From the NCBI GenBank assembly GCA_963785755.1, contig CAWAXG010000002.1:124001-188000 (forward strand): a DNA stretch of 64,000 bases, written 5' to 3'. This document shows positions 46,522 to 57,923 of this stretch, in pieces. A program made the position numbers and the translations under genes. Positions within the stretch are counted from its first letter, which is position 1. Each line of letters opens with the position of its first letter. The notes beneath the pieces were generated by a model. The model was not told the DNA's origin. It saw only the letters and a list, made by a program, of their open reading frames with translations, and did not search any database. The DNA comes from JACCXG01 sp963785755. GTDB lineage: Bacteria; Acidobacteriota; Vicinamibacteria; Vicinamibacterales; 2-12-FULL-66-21.

Positions 46522-46545
46522 TGCTATAGCACTTTATGCTATAGT
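46522..46545. promoter_or_regulatory. Candidate PadR operator and -10 region
   Basis: Palindrome TGCTATAGCA (46522-46531) followed by a second half-site TGCTATAG (46537-46544), just upstream of padR. TATAGT (46540-46545) could be the -10 box. PadR regulators usually autoregulate from such sites; binding here is inferred. Confidence 0.5.
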
Positions 46546-46552
46546 CGGCGCG

Positions 46553-46930
46553 ATGCCGCCAAAACGTACCGTCCAGGACGATCCGACGCCTGAGTCGTTC
46601 CTGCCGCTCCCCCGCGACACGTTCCACATCCTGGTCTCCCTCGCGGATCGCGAGCGTCATGGCTATTCGGTCATGCTCGACGTCGCCGAGCGCACCAACG
46701 GCGCGCTGCGCCTGAGCCCGAGCAGCCTCTACGCCGCGATCAAGCGCCTGTTGACTCAGGAGTTGATCGAGGAGCTGGACGAGCGGCCGGATCCCCGGCA
46801 CGACGACGAGCGGCGGCGGTACTACCGGCTGACGAAGCTGGGCCGCCGCGTCGCGATGGCCGAGGCGCGGCGGCTGGAGAGACTGCTGTCGGACGCGCGC
46901 GCGAACGGGCTGCTGCCGCGAAAGAGCTGA
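46553..46930 (+). CDS. PadR-family transcriptional regulator (acidobacterial type)
   Basis: 125 residues from ATG 46553. Winged-helix: PLPRDTFHILVSLADRERHG, YSVMLDVAERTNGALRLSPS and SLYAAIKRLLTQELIEELDE, then RPDPRHDDERRRYYRLTKLG, the usual PadR wing (RRYYRLT). It ends soon after the wing, so it is a short form with a minimal dimerisation helix. PadR genes of this kind typically sit next to ADOP permease genes, as here (ADOP starts 88 bp downstream), and are thought to repress them. A palindrome lies just upstream of the start. Confidence 0.93.
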   Translation: MPPKRTVQDDPTPESFLPLPRDTFHILVSLADRERHGYSVMLDVAERTNGALRLSPSSLYAAIKRLLTQELIEELDERPDPRHDDERRRYYRLTKLGRRVAMAEARRLERLLSDARANGLLPRKS

Positions 46931-46954
46931 GAGCTATAAATGAGTCGCCGCCCC

Positions 46955-47020
46955 CAGCGAGAGAGCGCAGCGACCGAGCCACGCGAACGGAGCGGGGCGT
47001 GAGGGGCCCGCAGCGAGCGT
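46955..47020. repeat. Interspersed GC-rich repeat between padR and the ADOP gene
   Basis: CAGCGAGAGAGCG … CGAACGGAGCGGGGCGTGAG … CAGCGAGCG resembles the repeat inside the HEAT/PQQ gene at 7427. It ends right at the GTG chosen as the start of the next gene. Confidence 0.55.
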
Positions 47021-49685
47021 GAAGGTCGGGGACGTCACCGGATGGAGCTGGAGCACGTGGTGCTTTCGCGCGCTGCTGGCGTTGTATCCGGGTGAGTTCC
47101 GCGACGAGTACGGGCGCGAGCTGGCCCTGGTCTTCGCCGATCGCTATCGCGATGCGGCCGGACTCGGCGATCGCGCGCTGATCGTCCTCGAAGCCATCAC
47201 CGGCGTTCTCAAGGAAGCGCCGAAGGAGCACCTCTCCATGATTCTCCAGGACCTTCGCTACGCCTGCCGCGTGCTGCTGCGAATGCCGGGCTTCGCGGCG
47301 ACCGCCATCCTGACCCTCGCGCTCGGCATAGGCGCGAATACCGCGATCTTCCAATTGATCGACGCGGTCCGGCTGCGGCCGCTGCCGGTCCGCAGTCCCG
47401 GCGAGCTCGCGCGGATCGAGATCGTCGGCGGCAACGGCGGCTTCGGACTGAATCCAGGGCAGTACGGGGGATTGACGACCCCGATCTGGCGCGAGCTCGA
47501 GAGCCATCAGCAGGCCTTCTCCGGAATGTTCGCGTGGTCCGCGTCGACCATGGGCGTCGGCGACCGGTCCGATATGCGCCGGGTGAGTGGCCTCAGGGTG
47601 AGCGGCGGCTTCTTTCGCGTGCTCGGCATCGACGCCTGGCGCGGGCGACTCATCGAGCCGGCGGACGAGACCACCTGCCCGAGCCCCCGCGTCGTGCTCA
47701 GCCACGCGTACTGGCAGCGCGAGCTCGGCGGCCGCGAGCTCGATCGCAGCGCGAGGCTGATGGTCAACGGCGAGAGCTACGAGGTGATCGGCGTCACGCC
47801 TCCCGGATTCTTCGGCGTCGCCGTCGGCGAGAGCTTCGATATCGCGGTTCCCCACTGCCGCCAGCAGAATCCACGCCGCGACGTGTTCGACGTCGCGGTC
47901 ATGGCTCGTCTGCGCCCGGGATGGACGCTCGAGCGGGCGTCAGCGCACGTGAACTCGCTGAGCGGAGGCGTCTTCGAGGCGACGGCGCCGACCGGGTACG
48001 GCACCGACTCGATCGAACGGTTCAAACAATTCCGTCTCGAAGCCGTGTCCGCCTCGACCGGCGTCAGCGCGCTCCGTGCGCAATACGACACCTCGCTGCA
48101 GCTGCTGCTGGGGATCACCGGTCTCGTCCTGCTGCTCGCCTGCGCCAACCTGGCGAATCTGATGCTCGCGCGGGCAGTCGTCCGTCAGCGTGAGTTCTCC
48201 GTGCGGCTCGCACTCGGTGCCTCGCGCACGAGGCTGGTGCGGCAGAGCCTGGCCGAAAGCGCGGTGCTGTCGGCGTGCGGCGCGGTGGTCGGCATCGTGC
48301 TCGCCCAGTTCCTCAGCCGGGTTCTCGTCTGGTCGCTGGCCGCCGATGGCAACGCACCAACGCTGACGCTGGCGGCAAGCTGGCGGATGCTCGCGTTCAC
48401 CGCGGGCGTCGCGATCCTGACGTGCCTGGCCTTCGGTCTGGCGCCGGCGCTGCGGTCGATGCGCGTTCAGCCCGCGACCGTCATGCAGGTCGGCGGTCGC
48501 GCGATGACAGCGGGCGAGCGTTTCTCCATTCAGCGGATGATGGTGATCACCCAGATTGCGGTGTCGGTCGTGCTGCTCGTTGCGGCGCTGCTGTTCGTCC
48601 GCAGCTTCCGCAACCTCATGACGTTCGACGCGGGCATGCGTCAGCAGGGCGTCACCGTCGCCTTCATCGGATTCCATCAGCTGAAGGTCGAGCGCCACGC
48701 GCTCAACGACGTTCAGCGCCAGATTCTTGCCGAGATACGGGGGATTCCCGGCGTGGTCAGCGCCGGCAGCACATCGAACGTGCCGCTGATGGGCAGCAGC
48801 TGGGAACATGGCATTCACGTCGACACGATCGAGAATTCGTCGAAGTTCACCTGGGTGAGCCCCGGTTACTTCGTGACGATGAACATTCCGATCCTGCAGG
48901 GGCGTGACTTCACGCTGGCGGACACGACCGGCTCGCCGCGCGTCGCCGTGGTCAACCAGACGTTCGTGCACCGGTTCGTCCCGGACGGCCGCGCAATCGG
49001 CCGGAAGCTGCGGACTGGAGCGGAGCCGAACTACCCGTCGACCGAATACGAGATCGTCGGAGTGATTCCCGATACGCAATACAACACATTGCGGAACGCG
49101 CCAGTGGCCCAGGCGTTCGCGCCGGACTCGCAGTCGCCCGCGCCAGGCCCATGGACCAGCCTCATGATCCACTCGACGATCGATCACGCCGCGACCGTGG
49201 CCAGCGTGAAGCGCCGGCTCGCGGCAAGTCATCCCGGGTCGGTCTTCGACTTCGTGGATTTCCAGACGCGGATTCGCGGCGGACTCGTGCGCGAGCGGCT
49301 GCTGGCGATGCTGGCCGGATTCTTCGGCGCGCTCGCGGCGCTGCTGGCCATGGTCGGCCTCTACGGCATGATGTCGTTCGCGATGGTCCAGCGTCAGCAC
49401 GAGATCGGCATCCGCGTCGCGCTCGGCGCGCCCCAGTCGCGCGTCGTCCTGATGGTGATGCGGGAAGCGGGCTGGCTTCTGACCCTGGGCATCGCGGCGG
49501 GCGCGTCGATGTCGCTCCTGGCCGGCCAGAGCGCGACGACGTTGTTGTTCAACCTCGAACCGAACGATCCCGCGACGCTCGCCGCCGCCTGCGTCCTGCT
49601 GACCCTCATCGCCGCGCTCGCGAGCTTCCTCCCCGCGCGCAGGGCGGCGCGGCTGGACCCGTTGGTGGCGCTTAGACAGGAGTGA
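47019..49685 (+). CDS. ADOP-type ABC permease with N-terminal extension, intact
   Basis: 888 residues from GTG 47019. The N-terminal extension CFRALLALYPGEFRDEYGRE, LALVFADRYRDAAGLGDRAL, IVLEAITGVLKEAPKEHLSM is the second kind of permease prefix seen in PadR-linked ADOPs (helical, 'YPxxFRxxYGxE'). The canonical part begins ILQDLRYACRVLLRMPGFAA with ALGIGANTAIFQLIDAVRLR. Both periplasmic domains and both FtsX modules are complete (LACANLANLMLARAVVRQRE; GLYGMMSFAMVQRQHEIGIR). End: ARRAARLDPLVALRQE. It probably forms an operon with padR. The CACGTGC array begins at its stop codon. Confidence 0.93.
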   Translation: MKVGDVTGWSWSTWCFRALLALYPGEFRDEYGRELALVFADRYRDAAGLGDRALIVLEAITGVLKEAPKEHLSMILQDLRYACRVLLRMPGFAATAILTLALGIGANTAIFQLIDAVRLRPLPVRSPGELARIEIVGGNGGFGLNPGQYGGLTTPIWRELESHQQAFSGMFAWSASTMGVGDRSDMRRVSGLRVSGGFFRVLGIDAWRGRLIEPADETTCPSPRVVLSHAYWQRELGGRELDRSARLMVNGESYEVIGVTPPGFFGVAVGESFDIAVPHCRQQNPRRDVFDVAVMARLRPGWTLERASAHVNSLSGGVFEATAPTGYGTDSIERFKQFRLEAVSASTGVSALRAQYDTSLQLLLGITGLVLLLACANLANLMLARAVVRQREFSVRLALGASRTRLVRQSLAESAVLSACGAVVGIVLAQFLSRVLVWSLAADGNAPTLTLAASWRMLAFTAGVAILTCLAFGLAPALRSMRVQPATVMQVGGRAMTAGERFSIQRMMVITQIAVSVVLLVAALLFVRSFRNLMTFDAGMRQQGVTVAFIGFHQLKVERHALNDVQRQILAEIRGIPGVVSAGSTSNVPLMGSSWEHGIHVDTIENSSKFTWVSPGYFVTMNIPILQGRDFTLADTTGSPRVAVVNQTFVHRFVPDGRAIGRKLRTGAEPNYPSTEYEIVGVIPDTQYNTLRNAPVAQAFAPDSQSPAPGPWTSLMIHSTIDHAATVASVKRRLAASHPGSVFDFVDFQTRIRGGLVRERLLAMLAGFFGALAALLAMVGLYGMMSFAMVQRQHEIGIRVALGAPQSRVVLMVMREAGWLLTLGIAAGASMSLLAGQSATTLLFNLEPNDPATLAAACVLLTLIAALASFLPARRAARLDPLVALRQE

Positions 49686-50152
49686 CGCACGTGCGACGTG
49701 CAACGGTCTGCGTGCTCACGTGCTCTTTCGTGCTACGTGCTACGTGCCGTGTGCTCACGTGCAGACGTGCGATGTGCTCACGGTGCGCACGTGCTTTTCG
49801 TGCGACGTGCTCACGTGCTCACGTGCTTCGTGGCGGACCTCCGGACGGATCAAGCTCAGCAATTAGAACTGCGGCAGGTGAAATCCCAACGCGGGTGAAT
49901 GTCCTGTACGCACCAGGAAGCCCGACGGAAGGACCCCACGCATGTAGACGGTTGGACGCAAGCCAGTGCGCACGTAGGACGTAGCACGTAGCACGAAGAG
50001 CACGTGAGCACGTCGCACGAGAAGCACGCGCGCACGTAGCACGTCGGACGAAGCACGAAAAGCACGTGCGCACGTCAGCACGCAGCACGAAAAGCACGTG
50101 AGCACGTAGCAGCGTTGCACGTGGCACGTGCCACGTCCTCCCCGCTATACTG
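49684..50152. repeat. Large mirrored array, CACGTGCT/CGTGCTACGTGC family
   Basis: Left arm 49684-49840: repeated ACGTGC, CACGTGCT, GTGCTACGTGCC. Right arm 49968-50140: the complement (AGCACGTGAGCACGT, GCACGTAGCACG). The centre (49841-49967) has no repeats and no convincing gene. At about 470 bp it is the longest array in the window. Its units contain the self-complementary hexamer CACGTG. Confidence 0.85.
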
Positions 50153-50177
50153 TCCCCTTCCGGCGGGGAGGTTTCTC

Positions 50178-50523
50178 TTGGTCGCAATCGTGTGGCAGTT
50201 CAACGTGCAGGAAAACGCGGGAGACGAGTTCGAGCGCTTCTATGGCGCCGACGGCGAGTGGACCAGGCTGTCGCGGAAGAGCCGGTCGTTTCTCGGCAGT
50301 TCGTTCCTGAAGGATCTGGCGATCCCGACGCGCTACCTCCTGGTCGAGTACCTGGAGCGAGATGCTCGTCTACGAGAAGCACGTCGTGGATTTCGAGCGC
50401 GAGATGGAATTGCTAGACGATCACCGCAAGGTATTCGTGAACAGCGTCGAGTCGCTGGGGGTGTTCACCGCCCTGGATGTCCCGGATCGCGTCGGACCTG
50501 CCTGGTCGCGCCGCTCCGGGTGA
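50178..50523 (+). CDS. Small ABM-like (dimeric alpha/beta-barrel) protein, frameshift near 50352
   Basis: The start is TTG 50178 with GGGGAGG about 7 nt upstream: VAIVWQFNVQENAGDEFERF, YGADGEWTRLSRKSRSFLGS, FLKDLAIPTRYLLVEYW (after removal of one C at about 50352), then SEMLVYEKHVVDFEREMELL and DDHRKVFVNSVESLGVFTAL. Total about 115 residues, stop 50521-50523. The pattern WxFxVxxxxxxxFExxYGxDG fits antibiotic-biosynthesis-monooxygenase-like proteins. Both halves are coherent, so the break is probably a sequence error. Function unknown. Confidence 0.7.
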
Positions 50524-50620
50524 TCGGCCGCGACCCTCTCGACCTTGCCCGCCGGGCTCGTTTTCCCCGGCCGGCGCAGGGAAACTAGCCAACCTCCGGT
50601 CCAGGCCTTAATATCGTCCC

Positions 50621-53600
50621 ATGCGCAGAGCCCACGGCATCCGGGCCGCAGCGGTTGCGGCGTGTTTCACCATGGCTGTCGCGGCGGCTGCCGGGGTGGC
50701 CGGCCGCGCGCAGGAGAAGCCGGCGGCTCAGCCGCTCAGCTTCAACCGCGACATCCGGCCGATCCTCTCGAACAACTGCTTCGCCTGCCACGGGCCCGAC
50801 GAGAAACAGCGCGAAACCAAGTTCCATTTCGACACCAAGGAAGGCGCCTTCGCCGAGGACGGCATCATCGTCCCGGGGAGCGCCGTCAAGAGCGTGCTGG
50901 TCAAGAAGATCACCGAGCCGGATCCGGCCGAGCGGATGCCGCCGCCCGATTCCGGGCACGCGCTGACCGACAAGCAGATCGAGCTCCTCCGCCGCTGGAT
51001 AGACGAAGGCGCGAAGTGGGACACGCACTGGGCTTATGCGTCGCCGGCGCGTCCGGAGCCGCCGGTGCCGGGCCAGCACTCGTGGGTCAGCAATCCGATC
51101 GACCAGTTCATCCTCTCCCGACTCGAGCGCGAGGGCATGCGGCCGGCGCCGGAGGCCGACAAGGTCACTCTGCTTCGCCGCGTCACCTACGACCTGACGG
51201 GCCTCCCGCCCACGCCGGCGGAGATCGACGCGTTTCTCGCCGACAAGTCGCCGAACGCTTACGAGACCCGGGTCGATGCGCTGCTCCAGTCACCCCGCTA
51301 CGGCGAGCGCATGGCGATGCCGTGGCTCGATGCCGCGCGCTACGGCGACACCCACGGCTACCACATCGACAGCCTCCGCGGCATGTGGCCCTGGCGCGAC
51401 TGGGTCATCAATGCGTTCAACCGCAACATGCCGTTCGATCAATTCACGGTCGAACAGCTGGCGGGCGATCTGCTGCCGAACGCGACGCGCGAGCAGAAGG
51501 TCGCCTCGGGCTTCAACCGCAACCACATGATCAATTTCGAAGGGGGCGCGATCGCCGAGGAGTATCAGGTCGAGTACGTCATCGACCGCGTCGAGGCGAC
51601 GTCATCCACCTTCATGGGATTGACGATGGGATGCGCGCGGTGCCATACGCACAAGTACGACCCGATCACGCACAAGGAGTTCTACCAGTTCTACGCGTTC
51701 TTCAACAACGTTCCCGAGTTCGGGCTCGACGGCAGAACGGGGAACGCCGTGCCGCTGCTCCCGCTGCCGACGCTCGCGCAGCAGATGCAGCTCGAGGAGA
51801 TCGAGTCGGCGATCAAAGCTCGTGAATCGGCGCTCTCCGAACGCGTGGTCGGGCCGCTCCAGGCGGAGTGGGAGAAAGCGCTCGACGCCAGCCCGCTCGG
51901 CCTCGGCGCCGATTCGCTGGTCGCCCAGTACGAGCTCGACGGCAACCTTTCCGATCTGTCGGGCAAATTCCGCCACGGACGGACGGTGAGGGGCGATCCG
52001 ACGTTCGAGGTCGGACAGATCGGACGGGCGCTGTCGTTCGACGGCGACACCGAGGTCAGCTTCGGCAGCGTCGGTTCGTTCGATCGCTCGGAGCCGTTCA
52101 GCATGGCGCTCTGGCTGAGAGGCCGCGGACGCCATCCGGTCTCGATCATGTCGACGCACGAAGGCGACGGACCCGGCCGCGGCTACGAATGGCGGTTCGA
52201 CGATATCGCGCTCGCCGGCATCCAGCGCTGGGCCGCGCGCCTGAACATCGCCTTGAGGTCCGATGCCGCGGCGAACGCGATCGAGATCCGCACGCGCGAA
52301 CGCCTGAATCAATCGGACTGGTACCACGTCGCGATGGTCTACGACGGATCCGGCAAGGCGTCGGGCCTGCGGCTGTATCTCAACGGCAGACTGCTCAACA
52401 CCGAGGTCGTGCGCGACACGCTGACCGGATCGATCAAGTCCGCTGCGCCGCTCGCGTATCCTTCCGCCGTTCGGCGGTCAGCTCGACGACCTCCGTTTCT
52501 ACAACCGGGCGCTGACGCCCGAGCAGGTCGCGCAGCTGGCGATCCACTATTCGACGCGCGTGGTCCTGTCTGGCGTCACGGGCAAGCCCACGAAGGAAGA
52601 GACGCTGCGGCTGCGCGAATACTTCCTGACCCATGCCGCCCCCGAGGCGCTGCGCACCGCCAACGTCGAGCTGAGGATGTTGCGCGCGCAGAAGGCCGAC
52701 TTCGAGAAGCAGATTCCGACCGCGATGGTGATGTCGGAGCTGAAGACCCCGCGCGAGACCTTCATCCTCGGAAGAGGCGACTATCGCAACAAGACGGAGA
52801 AGGTCGAACCCGGCGTGCCGGCGATGCTGCCGCCGCTGCCCAAGGACGCGCCGCTCAACCGGCTGACGCTGGCGAAATGGCTCGTCCAGCCCTCCCACCC
52901 GCTGACCTCACGCGTCGCGGTCAACCGGTTCTGGCAGATGTATTTCACCGCCGGCATCGTCAAGACGCAGGAGGATTTCGGTGTGCAGGGGGAGGCGCCG
53001 GTGCATCCCGAGCTGCTCGACTGGCTGGCAACCGAATTCGTGCGCACCGGATGGGACGTCCGCGCCATGCAGCGTCTCATCGTGACGTCCGCGACCTACC
53101 GGCAGGATTCGAAAGTCACGGCGGAGATGCTCGACAAGGATCCGGAGAACCGGCTGCTCGCCCGCGGGCCGCGTTCCCGCCTGCCGGCCGAATTGATCCG
53201 CGACACCGCGCTCGCCGCCAGCGGCCTGCTGAACGGCGAGATCGGCGGACCGAGCGTTCTGCCCTACCAGCCCAAGGGGCTCTGGGAAGAGATGGCGTTC
53301 GGGGAAGGCTTTTCGGCGCAGGCCTACGAGCAGAGCCACGGCAAGGATCTCTACCGGCGCGGGATGTACACGTTCTGGAAGCGGACGGTGCCGCCGGCCT
53401 CGATGGCGACGTTCGACGCGCCCGATCGTGAGAAGTGCACGGCACGCCGCGCACTGACCAACACGCCGCTGCAGGCGCTGGTGCTCATGAACGATCCCAC
53501 GTATGTGGAGGCGTCGCGGGCGCTCGCCCAGCGCGCGCTCACCGAAGGCGGACGGGACGACGACAGCCGTGTCGCCTATATTTTCCGGCTCGCGACGGCG

Positions 53601-53811
53601 CGCAATCCGAGCGGCAAGGAAACGGGCGTGTTGAAGGACCTGCTGCGGCGCCGGCGGACCGAGTTCGCGCCGCAATCAGCAGGCGGCGATCAAGTTGTTG
53701 ACGGTCGGCGATTCGCCGCGTGACAAGAGACTGGATGCCGCGGAGCTCGCGGCATGGACGACCGTGAGCAGCGTCATTCTCAATCTCGATGAAACGATCA
53801 CCAAGCAGTAG
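50621..53811 (+). CDS. Secreted cytochrome-c/DUF1549/LamG/DUF1553 protein, two frameshifts
   Basis: About 1060 residues. Signal peptide AAAVAACFTMAVAAAAGVAG. Domains in order: cytochrome-c-like PSCyt1 with NNCFACHGPDE (heme CxxCH), DUF1549 (VTYDLTGLPPTPAEIDAFLA; MGCARCHTHKYDP, a second CxxCH), LamG/concanavalin (residues about 420-620), and DUF1553 (TLAKWLVQPSHPLTSRVAVN, RFWQMYFTAGIVKTQEDFG). Frames shift by +1 at about 52460 (within the LamG end: GGQLDDLRFYNRALTPEQVA) and again at about 53667. The natural end is NQQAAIKLLTVGDSPRDKRL and then NLDETITKQ, stop 53809-53811. Such proteins, paired with DUF1501, are abundant in Planctomycetes and Acidobacteriota. Proposed roles are in degradation of complex substrates, with no established reaction. 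Confidence 0.88.
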
Positions 53812-53866
53812 GCCGTTCCCGCCATGGCGGCGATAGTGGCCATGGTGGCAATAAGGGCAGGGTTCC

Positions 53867-55333
<1,467 letters not shown>

Positions 55334-55500
55334 AGCAAACTCCGCAACTGCCAACTTCGCAGACTCGCAACGGGAATCGCCGGGTCGGCTTCGGGATCGG
55401 CAAGTCGGACAACCAGTGAGAGTTGCGACTTCCGATCACCAGATCGGGATCCCGACGCGGCTTGCCTTGGGAGTTGGCAGTCGGAGCGTTCGGCGTTGAT
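55334..55500. repeat. Mirrored array, CAACTCC-like family (degenerate)
   Basis: Left arm AACTCCGCAACTGCCAACTT (55339-55358). Right arm TTGGGAGTTGGCAGTCGGAG (55468-55487). The units are more worn than at 40275 and 46316. It starts at the DUF1501 stop codon and covers most of the 233-bp gap. Confidence 0.65.
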
Positions 55501-55566
55501 AGAGTTCGCGAGTCTCCTGACGTACAATCCCTAAGCCAGCCACACGCGCCAGCCGTCAGGAGTTCC

Positions 55567-57699
55567 ATGCGGAATACATCGGCCGGTTCCCCGGTCACTT
55601 GGCGGTTGTGCGTCCCCGCGGCGCTGATCGCCGCAGCGTTCACGGCGACCGTCGTCGCGCGACAGGCGAACCCGCCGCAGCCGCCGGCTCCACCAGCCAC
55701 ACCCGCGGCCGAACAACAGCAACAACAACAGCCACCGCCCCGTTTCCGGACCGAGGCCAACTACGTCCGCGTCGACGTGTATCCGACGCAGGGCGGCAAG
55801 CCGGTCATGGATCTCCAGAGCGAAGACTTCGAGGTCTCCGAGAACGGCGCGCGGCAATCGATCCAGGCATTCGAACACGTCGTGATCACCCCTGCCGGTC
55901 CGCAGAGCCTGCGCGTCGAGCCGAACTCGGTGCGGAGCGGCGAGCAGATGGCGGCCAACCCGCGCAACCGCGTTTTCGTGATCTTCATCGACATCTCGCA
56001 CGTCGCCGCGGACAGCGGCTATCGGATCACCGAGCCGATCATCAAGCTGATCGACCGGATGATGGGGCCTGATGATCTGGTCGCGGTCATGACGGCTGAA
56101 ATGTCAGCCGCCGACATCACGTTCGCACGCAAGAGCGAAGTGACCGCCGCCATGCTTCGGGATACCTGGATGTGGGGACAGCGCCACCGGGTCATGCCGC
56201 ACAGCGAGAAAGAGGAGCTGTATGAGGGCTGTTACCCGATGCCGGACCAGGAGGCGGCTGGTCGACGAGATGAGAGTGCGCCGGCGGGAACGCATCGTCC
56301 TCGACGCGCTCCACGATCTCGTCCGGTACCTCGGTTCCATCCGGGAGGAACGCAAGGCAATCTTGACGATCAGCGAAGGATGGGCGCTCCTCGGGCCCAA
56401 TGCAGACATGATGACGGCTCCGCCAAAGCGATTCCATGCCTGGCACCGAGCCCATCGCCGTCGATCCACTCGGCAGATTGAAAGTTGGCGGGGAACGGGA
56501 CAAGTCCGGCAATCCAGCATCGATGACGGACTGCGAGAAAGAGCGGATGCACCTGGCAAACATGGACAACGAGCAGCACTTCCGCGATCTGCTGGACGCG
56601 GCCAACCGGAACAACGCGAGCTTCTACCCAATCGATCCTCGCGGGCTCGCGGTCTTCGACTTTCCGATGGGACCATCGAGCCAGGAGCTGGGGGTGACGG
56701 CGAACATGGCGAGCCTGAAGAACCGGATCGAAGTGTTGCGCACGCTGGCGGACGCCACCGACGGCCTGGCCGTCGTGAACACCAACGATCTCGACAAAGG
56801 GATGAAGCGGATCGCCGACGATCTCACCTCGTACTACCTGCTGGGGTATTACTCGACGAACTCGAAGCTGGATGGGGGCTACCGTCGCATCAGCGTGCGC
56901 GTCAGGAAACCGGGAATCGACGTGCGAGCGCGGCGCGGCTACCGCGCGGCGACCGCCGCGGAATTGAGCAAGTCGAGTCCGGCCGCAGCGGCACCGGTGC
57001 CCGAGTCCGTGAAAACGGCGAATGCGGCGCTGGCGAGCTTGTCTCGGATCCGTTCTGACCAGCGCTTCAGCGTGCACGCGATTCCCGTGCGCGACACCTC
57101 GGGCGGCCCTGTGACCGGCCTCTGGATCGCCGGCGAGCTGCAGATGCCGCTGCAGGAGTTCGCGGCCGGCGCGACCGCCACCATCGAACTCCCCGGCGCG
57201 GCGCCCGCATCGGTCGTGCTGAAAGCAGGCGAACGCGCGTTCCTGATCAAGGTGGCGGTTCCAGACGGCGGCCGGCGTGATTGACGTGCGCGCCCGCCTG
57301 TCTGCCGTCAACGGCCCGGCCGTGCCACTGACGGAAGGGGCCCGTGTGGACTCGGCAACAGCATCGGCGCAGCCATTGCTCTACCGGCGCGGGCCGTCCA
57401 CGGGAAACCGTCAGCAGCCCGCCGCCGATTTCCGCTTCAGCCGCACCGAGCGGCTGCGGCTCGAGCTGCCCATTGCCGCCGACGTCACCCTTGGCGGCGG
57501 ACGATTCCTCGACCGCAACGCGCAGCCGCTGCAGATCCCCGTACAGATCGCCGAGCGGCAGGACACCGATGGACAGCGCTGGCTGACGGCCGACGCCGTC
57601 CTGTCGGCGCTGGGCGCCGGCGACTATCTCATCGAGGTGTCTTACACGGCTGGCGGCGTGAAGCGAGATCTACTCACGGCGATTCGGGTCACGCGCTAG
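55567..57699 (+). CDS. Secreted VWFA-related protein (acidobacterial type), three frameshifts
   Basis: About 710 residues. Signal peptide RLCVPAALIAAAFTATVVAR, then a Gln/Pro linker (AAEQQQQQQPPPRF). The VWFA-like domain starts NYVRVDVYPTQGGKPVMDLQ, SEDFEVSENGARQSIQAFEH and VFVIFIDISHVAADSGYRI. The frame steps by +1 at about 56255, 56430 and 57275. Joining the pieces gives RLVDEMRVRRRERIVLDALH; KAILTISEGWALLGPNADMM; ASFYPIDPRGLAVFDFPMGP; DLTSYYLLGYYSTNSKLDGG; and a C-terminal beta domain ending KRDLLTAIRVTR. The pieces match the acidobacterial VWFA family from end to end. The MIDAS DxSxS is replaced by DISHV. Function unknown, probably extracellular binding. Confidence 0.87.
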
Positions 57700-57702
57700 G
57701 GG

Positions 57703-57917
57703 AAAACGTCCGGGATTCGGGACTCGGGACTGGGGACTCGGGGTGGTGGGCGGGTGGCTTCGCTGGCCGCCATCTTCCATTTGGCTTTTGCGCGCCGCCA
57801 AGTCTTGATCCCCGATCCCTGATCACCGATCCCGACAAGATCAAAGAGTGGTCGGCGGCCCAGCGAAGCCACCCGCCCACCTTCCCGAGTCCCGAATCCC
57901 GAATCCCGAATCCCGAG
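57703..57917. repeat. Complete palindromic element: GACTCGG arrays, inverted and forward 28-bp core
   Basis: Left array GGATTCGGGACTCGGGACTG and on (57710-57742), inverted core 57745-57774, T-rich centre, CTGATC/CCGATC units (57805-57833), forward core 57854-57881, right array CCCGAGTCCCGAATCCCGAA and on (57883-57915). It is the cleanest copy of this element. It separates two convergent genes exactly. Confidence 0.85.
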
Positions 57918-57923
57918 ATCTCG

